A DNA stretch of 51,859 bases from CAZVYS01 sp964630755. GTDB taxonomy: Bacteria > Patescibacteriota > Microgenomatia > UBA1400 > CG1-02-47-37. The translations under genes were made by a program, and so were the position numbers. The stretch covers positions 1-51,859 of the forward strand of contig CAZVYS010000004.1 of the NCBI GenBank assembly GCA_964630755.1. The letters are read 5' to 3'. A model generated the notes under the pieces. That model worked only from the letters and a program-made list of their open reading frames with translations, made no database searches and was not told where the DNA came from. Shown here piece after piece: positions 1-7,905 of this stretch (position 1 is its first letter; the number at the start of each line of letters is the position of its first letter).

Positions 1-480
1 ACGGCTAAAGTAGCTGGAACAGAGAGAGGAGTGAATGAACCACAAGCGGTTTTTTCGGCTTGTTTTTCTGGGCCATTTTTAATGCTTCATCCAACTGTTT
101 ATGCAGAGATACTTGGTAAAAAAATGGATGAGCATGGCTCAAAAGTATATTTAGTTAATACTGGGTGGACTGGTGGGGGTTATGGAGTAGGGAAGAGAAT
201 AGATTTGTCAGGCACTCGAAAGATAGTAACTGAAGTACTTGAAGGTAATTTAAGCGGGGTGGAGTGTGAGACTATGCCTGGTTTTGGCTTAAAGATGCCA
301 AAGAAAGTAAAAGGAGTGGATGCTAGAATTTTAAATCCAAAGAATACTTGGGCAGATAAAAAAGCTTATGATCAGGCAGCCAAGAAGTTGGCTAAGATGT
401 TTGTAAAAAACTTTAAGACTTTTACTGATACAGATGAGGGTAAAAGGCTAGAAAGAGTAGCTGGGCCAAAAATTGAATAG
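1..480 (+). CDS. pckA: Phosphoenolpyruvate carboxykinase (ATP), C-terminal part
   Basis: The gene enters from the left edge, so only about 159 C-terminal residues are present; the frame is open from base 1. PEP carboxykinase interconverts oxaloacetate and phosphoenolpyruvate with ATP in the cytoplasm. The fragment starts with AGTERG followed by a 'FSACFSGPFL.LHP' block and then YLVNTGWTGGG with GKRI, the order seen near the C-terminus of ATP-dependent PckA proteins. Only 6 bases separate its stop from enolase, so pckA, eno and the phosphoglycerate mutase look like one lower-glycolysis/gluconeogenesis operon. The nucleotide-binding and metal-binding core lies outside the window, so activity cannot be judged here. 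Confidence 0.93.
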   Translation, partial: TAKVAGTERGVNEPQAVFSACFSGPFLMLHPTVYAEILGKKMDEHGSKVYLVNTGWTGGGYGVGKRIDLSGTRKIVTEVLEGNLSGVECETMPGFGLKMPKKVKGVDARILNPKNTWADKKAYDQAAKKLAKMFVKNFKTFTDTDEGKRLERVAGPKIE

Positions 481-486
481 ATATTT

Positions 487-1740
487 ATGTCAAAGATAAA
501 ATCAGTACAAGCTTTGGAGATTTTGGACTCAAGAGGCAATCCAACTATTGAAGTTAAAGTAGAAACAGATAAAGGCGAGATTGGAGTAGCAGCAGTGCCT
601 AGTGGAGCTTCGACTGGTAAACATGAGGCAGTGGAGCTTAGAGACGGTGATGAAAGTAGATATGGCGGCAAAGGAGTTTTAAAGGCAGTTAAGAATGTGA
701 ATGAGAAGATTTATAAGGCGGTGAAGGGCAAAAGTGTGGTAGATCAAAAGGAGTTAGATAAGTTGATGATCGAGCTTGATGGAACAGAAAATAAGAGCAA
801 GTTGGGAGCGAATGCAATTTTGGGAGTGTCTATGGCGATTAGTCGAGCAGCGGCAAAGAGTGAAGGTCTGGAGCTTTATCAGTATTTAAGAAAAGTATTT
901 TGGTCTAGTAAAAAATTTATTACAATGCCAAGAGCAATGATGAATGTTTTGAATGGCGGCAAGCATGCACCCGGATCGGTAGATTTACAAGAGTTTATGA
1001 TTTTTCCTAAAGGGACTAGTTTTAAAGAGGGTCTAAGGTGGGGAGCTGAGATTTACCAGAGTTTAAAAAAGATATTAAAGGAAAAAAGATTACCAGTGGG
1101 AGTGGGAGACGAAGGTGGGTTTATGCCAAAGATGGAATCGCATAAGGCTGTTTTAGATTTACTAATGGAGGCGATTGAAAAGGCTGGCTTTGAAGCTGGT
1201 AAACAGATAGAGATTTGTCTTGATCCAGCTGCTAGCGAGGTATTTATTGATGGCAAGTATGAGCTAAAGACAGAAGGGAAGAGTTTAACTAGCGAACAGA
1301 TGATTGAGATGTATGAAGAGTGGGTAAAAAAGTATCCGATTGTGTCGATTGAGGACGGGTTAGATGAAGATGATTGGCAAGGATTTAAAAAGCAGACCGA
1401 AAAGATGGGAGATAAAATTCAGATAGTGGGTGATGATCTTTATGTGACTAATATTAAAAGGCTTGAAAGAGGGATTAAAGAAAAGGCAAGCAATGCGATC
1501 TTGATTAAGCTAAATCAGATAGGGACATTAACAGAGACAGTTGAGGCAATGAAGATGGCGGAAAAAAATGGGATGGCTTCGGTAGTGTCGCATCGATCAG
1601 GGGAAACTGAAGATGCGTATATTGCGGATTTGGTAGTGGCTTCTGGGGCTGATCAGATTAAGACAGGAGCACCTTGTCGTAGTGAGAGGGTGGTTAAGTA
1701 TAATAGGCTATTAAGAATTGAAAGTGAGATAAATGAATAA
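487..1740 (+). CDS. eno: Enolase
   Basis: Interconverts 2-phosphoglycerate and phosphoenolpyruvate. The 417-residue protein is of usual family length. It opens with the LDSRGNPT signature and carries the known active-site positions: E169 in QEF, E209 in GDEGG, D246, E289 in SIEDG, D317 in VGDD, K341 in LIKLNQ, H369 in SHRSGET and K392 in QIKTG. All expected catalytic and Mg2+ ligands are therefore present. It sits 6 bases after pckA and overlaps the next gene by 8 bases, which supports translational coupling. No ribosome-binding site is obvious before the ATG. Confidence 0.98.
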   Translation: MSKIKSVQALEILDSRGNPTIEVKVETDKGEIGVAAVPSGASTGKHEAVELRDGDESRYGGKGVLKAVKNVNEKIYKAVKGKSVVDQKELDKLMIELDGTENKSKLGANAILGVSMAISRAAAKSEGLELYQYLRKVFWSSKKFITMPRAMMNVLNGGKHAPGSVDLQEFMIFPKGTSFKEGLRWGAEIYQSLKKILKEKRLPVGVGDEGGFMPKMESHKAVLDLLMEAIEKAGFEAGKQIEICLDPAASEVFIDGKYELKTEGKSLTSEQMIEMYEEWVKKYPIVSIEDGLDEDDWQGFKKQTEKMGDKIQIVGDDLYVTNIKRLERGIKEKASNAILIKLNQIGTLTETVEAMKMAEKNGMASVVSHRSGETEDAYIADLVVASGADQIKTGAPCRSERVVKYNRLLRIESEINE

Positions 1741-2950
1741 AACAATTTTATTAATCATAGATGGAGTGGGAGATCGGCCTGTAAAAGAGTTAGGTGGCAA
1801 AACACCTTTAGAAGCAGCTAAAACGCCAAACTTAGATAAATTAGCTCAAGAAGGAATCAGTGGGGCGATGCAGGTGATCGGTCCAGGTATAAAACCGGGT
1901 AGTGATACAGCCCATTTAGCTTTGTTTGGTTATGAACCTGACATTTTCTACACAGGCAGAGGCCCGTTTGAGGTGGCTGGAGCGGGAATGGAAGTTGAAC
2001 CGGGCGATGTTTGTTTTAGAGTTAATGCTGGAACAGTGGATAAGAATTTAATAGCGGTGGATAGGCGGGCCGGCAGGATTAATGATACTAGTGAGATAGC
2101 AGAGCTTTTGAATGGAACTGAGATTGATGGAGTGAAGATACTGCTTAAGAAAGGAACGGCTTACAGACTAGGAATGATTTTAAGAGGCAAAGGATTAAGT
2201 GCTGAAGTGACTGGATCAGATCCTAAATCAGTTGGAGTAAAGGTAAAAATCTCAAAGCCCAAAGATGATTCAACTGAAGCTAAGTTTACAGCTGAGGTGA
2301 TAAACAAGTTTTTAGGAATGGCATATGAGAAGTTGTCAGAGCTGGAGTTGAATAAAAACAGAGTAAAACAAGGCAAACTGGCGGCTAATTATTTAATGGT
2401 TCGAGGAGCTGGTTTGAGTCCGAAGCTGCCGAGTTTTGAGAATAGGTATGCTTTGAAAGCAGCTTGTGTAGCTGGGGCAGGGTTGTATAAAGGAGTGGCG
2501 AGACTGATGGGAATGAAGATTGTGGAAGTTGTAGGAGCCACTGGTAAGCCAGACAGTGATTTAAGGGCTAAGGTTAAAAAAGCGCTGGAGATTTCAAAGA
2601 AGCATGATTTGGTGTTTATGCATTTTAAAGGGGCAGACTCGTTGGGTGAAGATGGAGATGTTGAGGGCAAGGTTTCTTATATTGAGAAAGTAGATGAGGC
2701 GGTTAAGGGTTTACTTCAGTTTAAAGGGTTAGTAGTGGTTACAGCTGATCATTCAACTCCCTGTTCGCTTAAAGATCATAGTGGTGATGATGTGCCAGTG
2801 ACTATTAAGGGTGAGCCGGTTCGTGATGATGAGGTGGAGCATTTTAATGAACGGGAGTGCGCCAAGGGCAGATTAGGACATATTCGTGGAGCGCATTTGA
2901 TGCCGATTATTATTGATTTGATGGGCTTGGCGGAAAAGTTTGGAGCATGA
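1733..2950 (+). CDS. apgM: Archaeal-type cofactor-independent phosphoglycerate mutase
   Basis: Interconverts 3- and 2-phosphoglycerate without 2,3-bisphosphoglycerate. The 405-residue length and the N-terminal LLIIDGVGDRP, with metal-binding D10, fit the archaeal ApgM branch of the alkaline-phosphatase superfamily rather than the roughly 510-residue bacterial GpmI. The nucleophile is probably S57 in PGSDTAH. C-terminal metal ligands sit in ADHSTP near residue 340 and in a later GxxRGAH segment. The start overlaps the enolase stop by 8 bases. The TGA stop directly abuts the first hairpin of the repeat beginning at 2951. Together with eno and pckA it forms a compact glycolytic operon. Confidence 0.95.
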   Translation: MNKTILLIIDGVGDRPVKELGGKTPLEAAKTPNLDKLAQEGISGAMQVIGPGIKPGSDTAHLALFGYEPDIFYTGRGPFEVAGAGMEVEPGDVCFRVNAGTVDKNLIAVDRRAGRINDTSEIAELLNGTEIDGVKILLKKGTAYRLGMILRGKGLSAEVTGSDPKSVGVKVKISKPKDDSTEAKFTAEVINKFLGMAYEKLSELELNKNRVKQGKLAANYLMVRGAGLSPKLPSFENRYALKAACVAGAGLYKGVARLMGMKIVEVVGATGKPDSDLRAKVKKALEISKKHDLVFMHFKGADSLGEDGDVEGKVSYIEKVDEAVKGLLQFKGLVVVTADHSTPCSLKDHSGDDVPVTIKGEPVRDDEVEHFNERECAKGRLGHIRGAHLMPIIIDLMGLAEKFGA

Positions 2951-3080
2951 CCCTGTATTCACAGGGTAAAGTTGGTTAAGCCCTGTATTCACAGGGTAAA
3001 GTTGGTTAAGCCCTGTATTCACAGGGTAAAGCTTGCAAAGAGTTTAGACGAATGATATTCATCATTCGGTTATTGGTAGG
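2951..3080 (+). repeat. Paired-hairpin element, copy 1 (three HP1 + HP2), intergenic
   Basis: Three HP1 hairpins (CCCTGT-ATTC-ACAGGG) start at 2951, 2981 and 3011, an exact 30-base period. The first two are followed by TAAAGTTGGTTAAG and the third by TAAAGCTTGCAAAG. HP2 (GAATGAT-ATTC-ATCATTC) is at 3050-3067 and the tail GGTTATTGGTAGG runs to 3080. It is the largest copy in the window and lies between apgM and a GIY-YIG gene. The tail contains TTGGTA, which lies 17 bases before a TATAAT. Confidence 0.95.
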
Positions 3081-3101
3081 TGGCATGAGACTTTATATAA
3101 T
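3073..3101 (+). promoter_or_regulatory. Promoter formed partly by the repeat tail
   Basis: TTGGTA (3073-3078, inside the conserved tail of the repeat), a 17-base spacer, then TATAAT (3096-3101). The ATG of the GIY-YIG gene is only 5 bases after the -10, so the message is probably leaderless. The equivalent TTGGTA of the next copy (3420) lies 18 bases before TAGAAT upstream of the HAD gene. Confidence 0.55.
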
Positions 3102-3106
3102 GAGTT

Positions 3107-3382
3107 ATGCATTTTGTGTATGTGCTGCAAAGCCTGAAGGACAAGAAGTTGTATATAGGGATGACAAAGAATATAGATTGGAGAATAAAACAGCATAGAG
3201 ATGGATTTGTTGAATCAACAACAAAAAGAAGGCCATTAAGATTGATTGGTTATGAAGCTTATTTGTCAAAAGAAGAGGCGTCAGATAGAGAAAAGTATTT
3301 AAAGAAAGGTGATGGCAATAGAGAACTGATGATTAGATTTAGAAAGAGTTTGACCCTGTATTCACAGGGTAAAGTTGGTTAA
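3107..3382 (+). CDS. GIY-YIG nuclease-fold small protein (YhbQ/UPF0213-like)
   Basis: A 91-residue single-domain GIY-YIG protein. It shows YVLQS (the GIY-like strand), LYIGMT (the YIG strand), an R-x-x-Q-H segment, and E-A-S-D-R-E-K-Y-L-K, which carries the expected metal-binding Glu of the family. Stand-alone members are presumed DNA nucleases, but their cellular role is poorly defined. The last ten residues (LTLYSQGKVG) and the TAA stop are encoded by HP1 and the spacer of repeat copy 2, so the natural C-terminus was probably near RFRKSL. The start is chosen by homology and by the strong TATAAT 5 bases upstream. Confidence 0.85.
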   Translation: MHFVYVLQSLKDKKLYIGMTKNIDWRIKQHRDGFVESTTKRRPLRLIGYEAYLSKEEASDREKYLKKGDGNRELMIRFRKSLTLYSQGKVG

Positions 3383-3425
3383 AGATTTAAATGATTGAAT
3401 GATATTCATCATTCAGGAATTGGTA
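3354..3425 (+). repeat. Paired-hairpin element, copy 2, at a gene 3' end
   Basis: HP1 CCCTGT-ATTC-ACAGGG (3354-3369), spacer TAAAGTTGGTTAAAG, HP2 GAATGAT-ATTC-ATCATTC (3397-3414) and tail ending TTGGTA. The GIY-YIG reading frame runs into HP1 and stops at the TAA in GTTGGTTAA. The tail TTGGTA (3420-3425) lies 18 bases before TAGAAT (3444-3449), a possible promoter for the HAD gene. Confidence 0.93.
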
Positions 3426-3457
3426 AAAGTTGATGAGACTTTGTAGAATATGATGTT

Positions 3458-4101
3458 ATGAAAATAAAGGCTGTCATATTCGATTGGGGTGGGGTGTTGA
3501 TGAGATGGCGAAGGTATTTTGAGGATTTTACTGAGAAGAAGGGAATAGATTTGGATGAGTTTGAAAAGGCTTTTTGGAAGTATGCGGCTGATTCTGAATT
3601 GGGAAAGATTAGCGTTGATGAGTTTCATAAGAGGTCATTGAAAGAATTAGGAAGAGAGGAGTTATGGCAAGAGATGAGAGCTGGGGTGCCTCAAGAATTT
3701 GAGCCAATTAAGGAAACTATGGAGTTGATTGAAGAAATAAAGAACAATTTTAGGTTGGGGATTTTAAGTAATACTCAAGCTGATATTTTGCATGAATGGT
3801 TGGATTTGTATTTACCAGATGAGAGTTTTGAGGTGGTGATTGATTCCTCAATAGAAAAAGTTAGAAAGCCGGATAAAGAGATATATGAATTGGCTTTCAA
3901 AGATTAAAGCTAAAACCAGAAGAGTGTTTATTTGTAGATGATTTAGTTGAGAATATTGAGGCGGCGAAAAAAGTGGGCATGGAGGGAGTGCATTTTGAGG
4001 AGGTAGGAAAAGGGATAAAGGAGATTAAAGAAAAGGGGGGCGTGGTTGGATTTATTATGGTTTATGAAAATGGATTTCCAACATACTTTTTTTCCTTCTA
4101 G
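3458..4101 (+). pseudogene. HAD-superfamily hydrolase, frameshifted near 3900
   Basis: HAD phosphatase of the 'FDxGGVL' (IA, YihX-like) group. Motif I is VIFDWGGVL, motif II is LGILSNTQ and motif III includes KVRKPDKEIYELA. The frame then stops at 3907. The missing C-terminus continues in another frame as RLKLKPEE followed by motif IV CLFVDDLVENIEAAK, and stops at 4101. Restoring one A in the TTCAAAGATTA tract near 3899-3905 joins the two parts. This may be a genuine frameshift or an assembly error, since an N gap lies only 200 bases downstream. A six-G run near 4035 could hide a second error. Substrate unknown. Confidence 0.8.
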
Positions 4102-4107
4102 TCTTTA

Positions 4108-4117
4108 NNNNNNNNNN
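4108..4117. other. Assembly gap (10 N)
   Basis: Ten N bases mark a scaffold join of unknown true length. The sequence just left of it belongs to the end of the HAD reading frame. Neighbouring frames should be treated with caution. Confidence 0.99.
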
Positions 4118-4195
4118 TTAACCATTATTGCATGTTTTACTCCAATGTATTTTGCAAACAGTTCTTCAAATAATATTGCAAGTGAATCTGAGGTA

Positions 4196-4837
4196 ATGGA
4201 GGCGAGAATTTATTCTCCTCGAGAACAAGAATTGGCAACTGAAATTCTAAGAGAAGGAATAAAAAGAGGAAGAGGTTGGCAATTAGAAAGTGGATATAGT
4301 TATTCTTTGCTTGAATGTACAGATTTTACGAGACCGATGTCGCCAAAGGAGATTGGAATGTGGGGAAAGACGCTAGCCACAGCTGTTTGGAATAAATATC
4401 CTGAGGTGGTGGTGCAGTCAAATATTATTGTGTCAGAAAGTGATAGGGGTGGAGCTTTAATTGCTTGTAAAGCAGCAGAGGTTTTAGGAAAACAGCTTGT
4501 TTTAGCTAATTGGTATAAAGAGCCTCCACCAGGGTCAGTTTCAAGTAAAATGAAGGCGCCTTTTTTGGATGATATAGAGCTGTGTCTTTGTATGTTTGGA
4601 ATAGAGCCTGGAGATAGATTTATGATTCTAGATGAGTTGATTAGTAGTGCTTCAACAACAGATGTTTTAGCTTCTTTGGGTGCTGAGATGGGGGGTGAAG
4701 CTGTTTTGGCCTGTTATTTAGTAGAAAAAAATGGAATTAATGGAAGAGAAAGATTAGATGAGAATGGGTGGCAGTTTCCAGTAGAGTCTTTGGTTAAGTT
4801 TGAAGTGGATGGGGAACAAGTTAGAGTGTTAAACTAG
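4196..4837 (+). CDS. Phosphoribosyltransferase-like protein
   Basis: About 213 residues if translation starts at the ATG at 4196, which follows a weak GAGG ribosome-binding site. The same frame is open leftward through the N gap, so a longer N-terminus cannot be excluded. The fold resembles type I phosphoribosyltransferases: IIVSESDRGGALIA in the central strand, then FMILDELISSASTTDVL in the position of the PRPP-binding loop, followed by GGEAVLACYLVEK. The PRPP motif is degenerate (DELISSAST rather than DDVxxTGxT), so it may be a divergent adenine-type enzyme or a binding protein. It is 4 bases upstream of the NAD(P)HX dehydratase gene. Confidence 0.5.
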   Translation: MEARIYSPREQELATEILREGIKRGRGWQLESGYSYSLLECTDFTRPMSPKEIGMWGKTLATAVWNKYPEVVVQSNIIVSESDRGGALIACKAAEVLGKQLVLANWYKEPPPGSVSSKMKAPFLDDIELCLCMFGIEPGDRFMILDELISSASTTDVLASLGAEMGGEAVLACYLVEKNGINGRERLDENGWQFPVESLVKFEVDGEQVRVLN

Positions 4838-4841
4838 CTTT

Positions 4842-5633
4842 ATGAAGTTTGATAAAAAGCAACTTAAGAAGCTTTATCGACCCAAAAAGGATTCGCATAA
4901 AGGTCAAAACGGAAAACTTTTAGTGATTGGAGGATCGGACCTTTTTCATTCGGCTTCTATGTGGGCTTTGGAAACAGCTTCGAGGGTAGTTGATATGGTG
5001 TTTTATGCCTCAACTCCTGTGAATGAGGAGATAGTTAAAAAGCAAAAGACAAGATTTCATGATGGAATTGTAGTGCCTGAAGGGAAAATAGAAGAATATA
5101 TAAAAGAGGCTGATTGTGTGTTGATTGGTCCAGGCATGGATCGATCTGAGAAGACTAAAAGACAAGTAAATAGCTTGGTAAAGAAGTTTTCTAAGAAGAA
5201 ATGGGTGGTTGATGGCGGGGCCTTGCAGATGCTTGATAAAAAACTACTTAATAAGCAGATGATTATTACGCCGCATAAAAAAGAGTTTAAGCGTTTATTT
5301 GGAGTTGAAGCCAGTCAAGAACAGGCGATTAGAAAAGCGAAGAAATTTGGTTGCACTATAGTGTTAAAAGGCAAAGAAGACGTGGTTTGTGATGAGAATG
5401 AGTGTGTGATTAATCAGACTGGGAATGAAGGGATGACTAAAGGGGGAACAGGAGATGTGTTGGCAGGATTAGTGGCAGCACTTTATTGTAAGAATGAAGC
5501 TATGTTAGCGGCTAGCGCTGGGGCGTATGTTAATGGTTTGGCTGGAGATAGGCTTTTTGGAATAGTCGGTCCGTATTTTAATGCGACAGAGTTAATGAAG
5601 GAAATCCCTAAAGTGATGGGGGAAGTTATTTAA
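4842..5633 (+). CDS. nnrD: ADP-dependent NAD(P)H-hydrate dehydratase
   Basis: Repairs hydrated NAD(P)H by ADP-dependent dehydration. The 263-residue protein has the ribokinase-like fold: GKLLVIGGSDLFHSA near the start, a VLIGPGMDRS nucleotide-site segment, WVVDGGALQML, IITPHKKEF, and the anion-hole motif KGGTGDVLAG near the C-terminus with its catalytic Asp. The partner epimerase domain (NnrE), often fused in bacteria, is absent, so this is the dehydratase half only. It converges with the minus-strand transporter gene, overlapping by 8 bases. Confidence 0.9.
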   Translation: MKFDKKQLKKLYRPKKDSHKGQNGKLLVIGGSDLFHSASMWALETASRVVDMVFYASTPVNEEIVKKQKTRFHDGIVVPEGKIEEYIKEADCVLIGPGMDRSEKTKRQVNSLVKKFSKKKWVVDGGALQMLDKKLLNKQMIITPHKKEFKRLFGVEASQEQAIRKAKKFGCTIVLKGKEDVVCDENECVINQTGNEGMTKGGTGDVLAGLVAALYCKNEAMLAASAGAYVNGLAGDRLFGIVGPYFNATELMKEIPKVMGEVI

Positions 5634-6492
5634 CTTTTCTTAGATTTGGAAGAGCAGCAGCTAGGATAATTAGCAGGCCACCAACTAGAGTAAGTGGAGT
5701 AAGGATTTCTGAGAAAAACATAAATCCAAAGAGGATGCCAAAAAGGATTTCGGTCATGCCAATAAGACTGCCAATGCTGCCTTCTAGATATTTAAAGCCT
5801 TCGATGGCGGTGAAGTTGGCTGTAAATAGACTAATGGCATAGGCTAGTTGGGCTAGCCAGGCGGTGGAATGAGTCAAGGCAGGCAAGGTTTCGTTGAGAA
5901 TAATAGCGAGAGGCAGATTAAAGACTACTTGGGCAATAAAATAACCAATCATGATTTGAAGTTCGTGGAAGTTACTTGATAGTTTTTTGGTTAAAACTAC
6001 AGTAGCAGCACCTAAGAAACCAGCAAAACAAGTTAAGATGGCTGGTAAGATTTGACTAGGCGTAAGAGAAAAACGATAAATTAGGCCCATTCCCAGAATG
6101 GCGATAACTAAACTGATGAATTTAATGGGGGTAATTTTTTCTTTTAAAGCTAAGTTGCTTTGAATATATCCTCCTATAACAAGTGAGGCATAAAAGAGTA
6201 GAGTGGCCGTGCCGATGCTTAAGTGTTGAAAACCAAAGTAGTAGGGTGCCTGGTTAATTCCGCCAGCGAGGGCAATAATTATAACCCAAGGCCAGTCAGT
6301 CTTTTTGAAAGGTTTGTAAACTTTAAAACGTAAATTAGCCAGTATGATAACGATAAGTAGGAATAAACCACGAGTCCAAGCTTGAGTAAATTCGCCAAAG
6401 CTATGACCCATTAATCTAGACCAAATGCCATAACTAGCATAGAAAATAGCAGAGATTAATATGAATATAGTGCCTTTTGTGTGAGATTTCAT
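5626..6492 (-). CDS. EamA/DMT-family transporter (1)
   Basis: A 288-residue integral membrane protein with about ten predicted hydrophobic helices in two EamA repeats. It has the usual features of the drug/metabolite transporter superfamily: a first helix with YGIWSRLMG, a mid-protein LKEKIT junction and a C-terminal LLIILAAALPNLRK end. Such proteins export or import amino acids or other small metabolites; the substrate cannot be read from sequence. Its start faces the TrmB-like regulator gene across 43 bases, so the regulator may control it. Three other EamA genes lie within the next 16 kb. Confidence 0.88.
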   Translation of the reverse strand: MKSHTKGTIFILISAIFYASYGIWSRLMGHSFGEFTQAWTRGLFLLIVIILANLRFKVYKPFKKTDWPWVIIIALAGGINQAPYYFGFQHLSIGTATLLFYASLVIGGYIQSNLALKEKITPIKFISLVIAILGMGLIYRFSLTPSQILPAILTCFAGFLGAATVVLTKKLSSNFHELQIMIGYFIAQVVFNLPLAIILNETLPALTHSTAWLAQLAYAISLFTANFTAIEGFKYLEGSIGSLIGMTEILFGILFGFMFFSEILTPLTLVGGLLIILAAALPNLRKVK

Positions 6493-6498
6493 ATTAGG

Positions 6499-6528
6499 TT
6501 GACATTATAGCCTAATTTAGCTTATAAT
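6499..6528 (+). promoter_or_regulatory. Promoter of the TrmB-like regulator
   Basis: TTGACA (6499-6504), an 18-base spacer, then TATAAT (6523-6528): both hexamers match consensus. The ATG at 6536 is 7 bases after the -10, the expected position of the transcription start, so the mRNA should be leaderless. Confidence 0.85.
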
Positions 6529-6535
6529 CAAGTTG

Positions 6536-7351
6536 ATGTCCGATCAAACAGACAATCTATTATCTTTACTCCAGCCATATGGATTAGATGTGGATGAGGC
6601 CAGAGTATATCTAGAATTATTGGAAAATGGAGCAAGTTCTGCCTTGGTTGTGAGTCGACAATTAAAGATAGCTAGGACAAGAGTGTATCGTATTTTGGAC
6701 AAACTTGAAAAGACTGGCTTGGTGGTAGTGAGACTACATGAAAGAGGGAGTAGATTTGAAGCAAGTAATGTTAGAAAGCTGTCTTTACTTGCTGATAAGA
6801 AGGCAAGGGAGGCGAATTCACTTAAGGAAAATTTGCCTGTACTTGAAGAGCAGTTAGAGAAAGTAGTGAAGAATAAAAAACAGGAGTCAAAAGTTTTGTA
6901 TTACAAAGGGATTGAGGGAGTAAGACAGGTGTCTTTTAATTCATTAAAAGCAAAGGGTGATCTTTTGACAATGGAAATAAAAGATTTGGACGCTTTTTTT
7001 AGTCATAAAGAAGCAGAGAAGTTAAGATTAAAGTTTATAGCTAAACAAATTCAGATTAAAACACTGACTAATTTGAAAAAGATCCCGTCGTGGACGCAAG
7101 AGGCACAAGAAATGGTAGAAAAGTATTGGGAGATAAGGCATATCCCAGAGAGTCAGATGAAGATAAAGTTTGAAGTTTTGATATATAACGATGTCTATGT
7201 AATGTATCGGTATAAAGGGAAAGAGGTGTTTTGTGTGGAGATTTATAATCAAGAACTAGCAGATATGCAAAGACAACTTTTTAGATATATGTGGAAAAAA
7301 GCCAGACGATTTAAAGTGTTAAATAAAGAAGGCAAGGCAGAGTTGCTATAA
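6536..7351 (+). CDS. TrmB-family transcriptional regulator
   Basis: 271 residues. The N-terminal winged helix (about residues 5-75) has the TrmB pattern: a YGLDVDEARVYLELLENG helix, then ALVVSRQLKIARTRVYRILDKLEKTGLV as the helix-turn-helix. A Glu/Lys-rich coiled-coil segment (residues 80-120) follows, then an alpha/beta C-terminal domain that in this family binds sugars or other ligands. An upstream in-frame TTG (6533) is possible, but the ATG fits the promoter spacing. It is divergent from the EamA transporter at 5626-6492 and 7 bases from a GNAT gene, either of which could be a target. Confidence 0.85.
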   Translation: MSDQTDNLLSLLQPYGLDVDEARVYLELLENGASSALVVSRQLKIARTRVYRILDKLEKTGLVVVRLHERGSRFEASNVRKLSLLADKKAREANSLKENLPVLEEQLEKVVKNKKQESKVLYYKGIEGVRQVSFNSLKAKGDLLTMEIKDLDAFFSHKEAEKLRLKFIAKQIQIKTLTNLKKIPSWTQEAQEMVEKYWEIRHIPESQMKIKFEVLIYNDVYVMYRYKGKEVFCVEIYNQELADMQRQLFRYMWKKARRFKVLNKEGKAELL

Positions 7352-7358
7352 TATCCTT

Positions 7359-7850
7359 ATGTTTATGAAAAGAGATAAATTACAGATTCGAGTAATGGAA
7401 GAGAAGGACTTTAATGAGTTGGCTGTTTTGTATGTTGATATATATGACAAAGTAGATATTGGAGAGAAATGGACTAAAGAAAGTGCGTATGAGTTGATGA
7501 AGTACTGGTTTGCTAGACAGGGAGATCTAGGAATTGTGGCGGTTTATGATGGAAAAATAGTTGGTGGTTTTGTGGCGGGTATTAAGCCATGGTGGGACGG
7601 AAATCATTTGGTTGATGGAGAGATTTTTGTGGGCTTTGATTATCACAAGTTGGGGATTGGGACTGAACTTTCAAAGGCAATGTATAAAAAGGCGATAGAG
7701 AAATATAAGATAACAAGCATTGATTTAGTGACTTTTAGCAAAAATGGATTTCCTCTTTCATGGTATGAATCTTTAGGGTTTGAAAAAGATAGTCAACTGA
7801 TTATGATAAGTGGTAAGCCTGAAGATGTAATAAAAAAACTGGGTAAATGA
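7359..7850 (+). CDS. GNAT-family N-acetyltransferase
   Basis: 163 residues with the GNAT fold: IRVMEEKDFNELAVLYVDIY at the N-terminus, GIVAVYDGKIVGGFVAGI as the central beta hairpin, DYHKLGIGTELSKAMYKKAIE as the acetyl-CoA pyrophosphate-binding motif A (Q/RxxGxG/A type, here KLGIGT), and SWYESLGFEKDS as motif B. The acceptor is unknown. A TATAAT at 7347-7352, overlapping the stop of the previous gene, lies 6 bases before the ATG, so it may also be transcribed separately as a leaderless message. Confidence 0.85.
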   Translation: MFMKRDKLQIRVMEEKDFNELAVLYVDIYDKVDIGEKWTKESAYELMKYWFARQGDLGIVAVYDGKIVGGFVAGIKPWWDGNHLVDGEIFVGFDYHKLGIGTELSKAMYKKAIEKYKITSIDLVTFSKNGFPLSWYESLGFEKDSQLIMISGKPEDVIKKLGK

Positions 7851-7880
7851 TTAAATAAAAAGGAGAGGCGGAGTTGGTTA

Positions 7881-7905
7881 AGTGACAAGGCCCGGCCTTG
7901 TCACT
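7881..7905. repeat. Perfect 11-bp hairpin with CCG loop
   Basis: AGTGACAAGGC at 7881-7891, loop CCG, then its exact complement to 7905. It lies between two convergent genes and covers the stop codon of the minus-strand gene. There is no T-run. A close relative (TGACAGGGT-CCG-GCCTTGTCA) occurs at 9198-9218. It follows GTTGGTTAAG, the same word as the spacer of the ATTC-loop elements. Confidence 0.75.
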
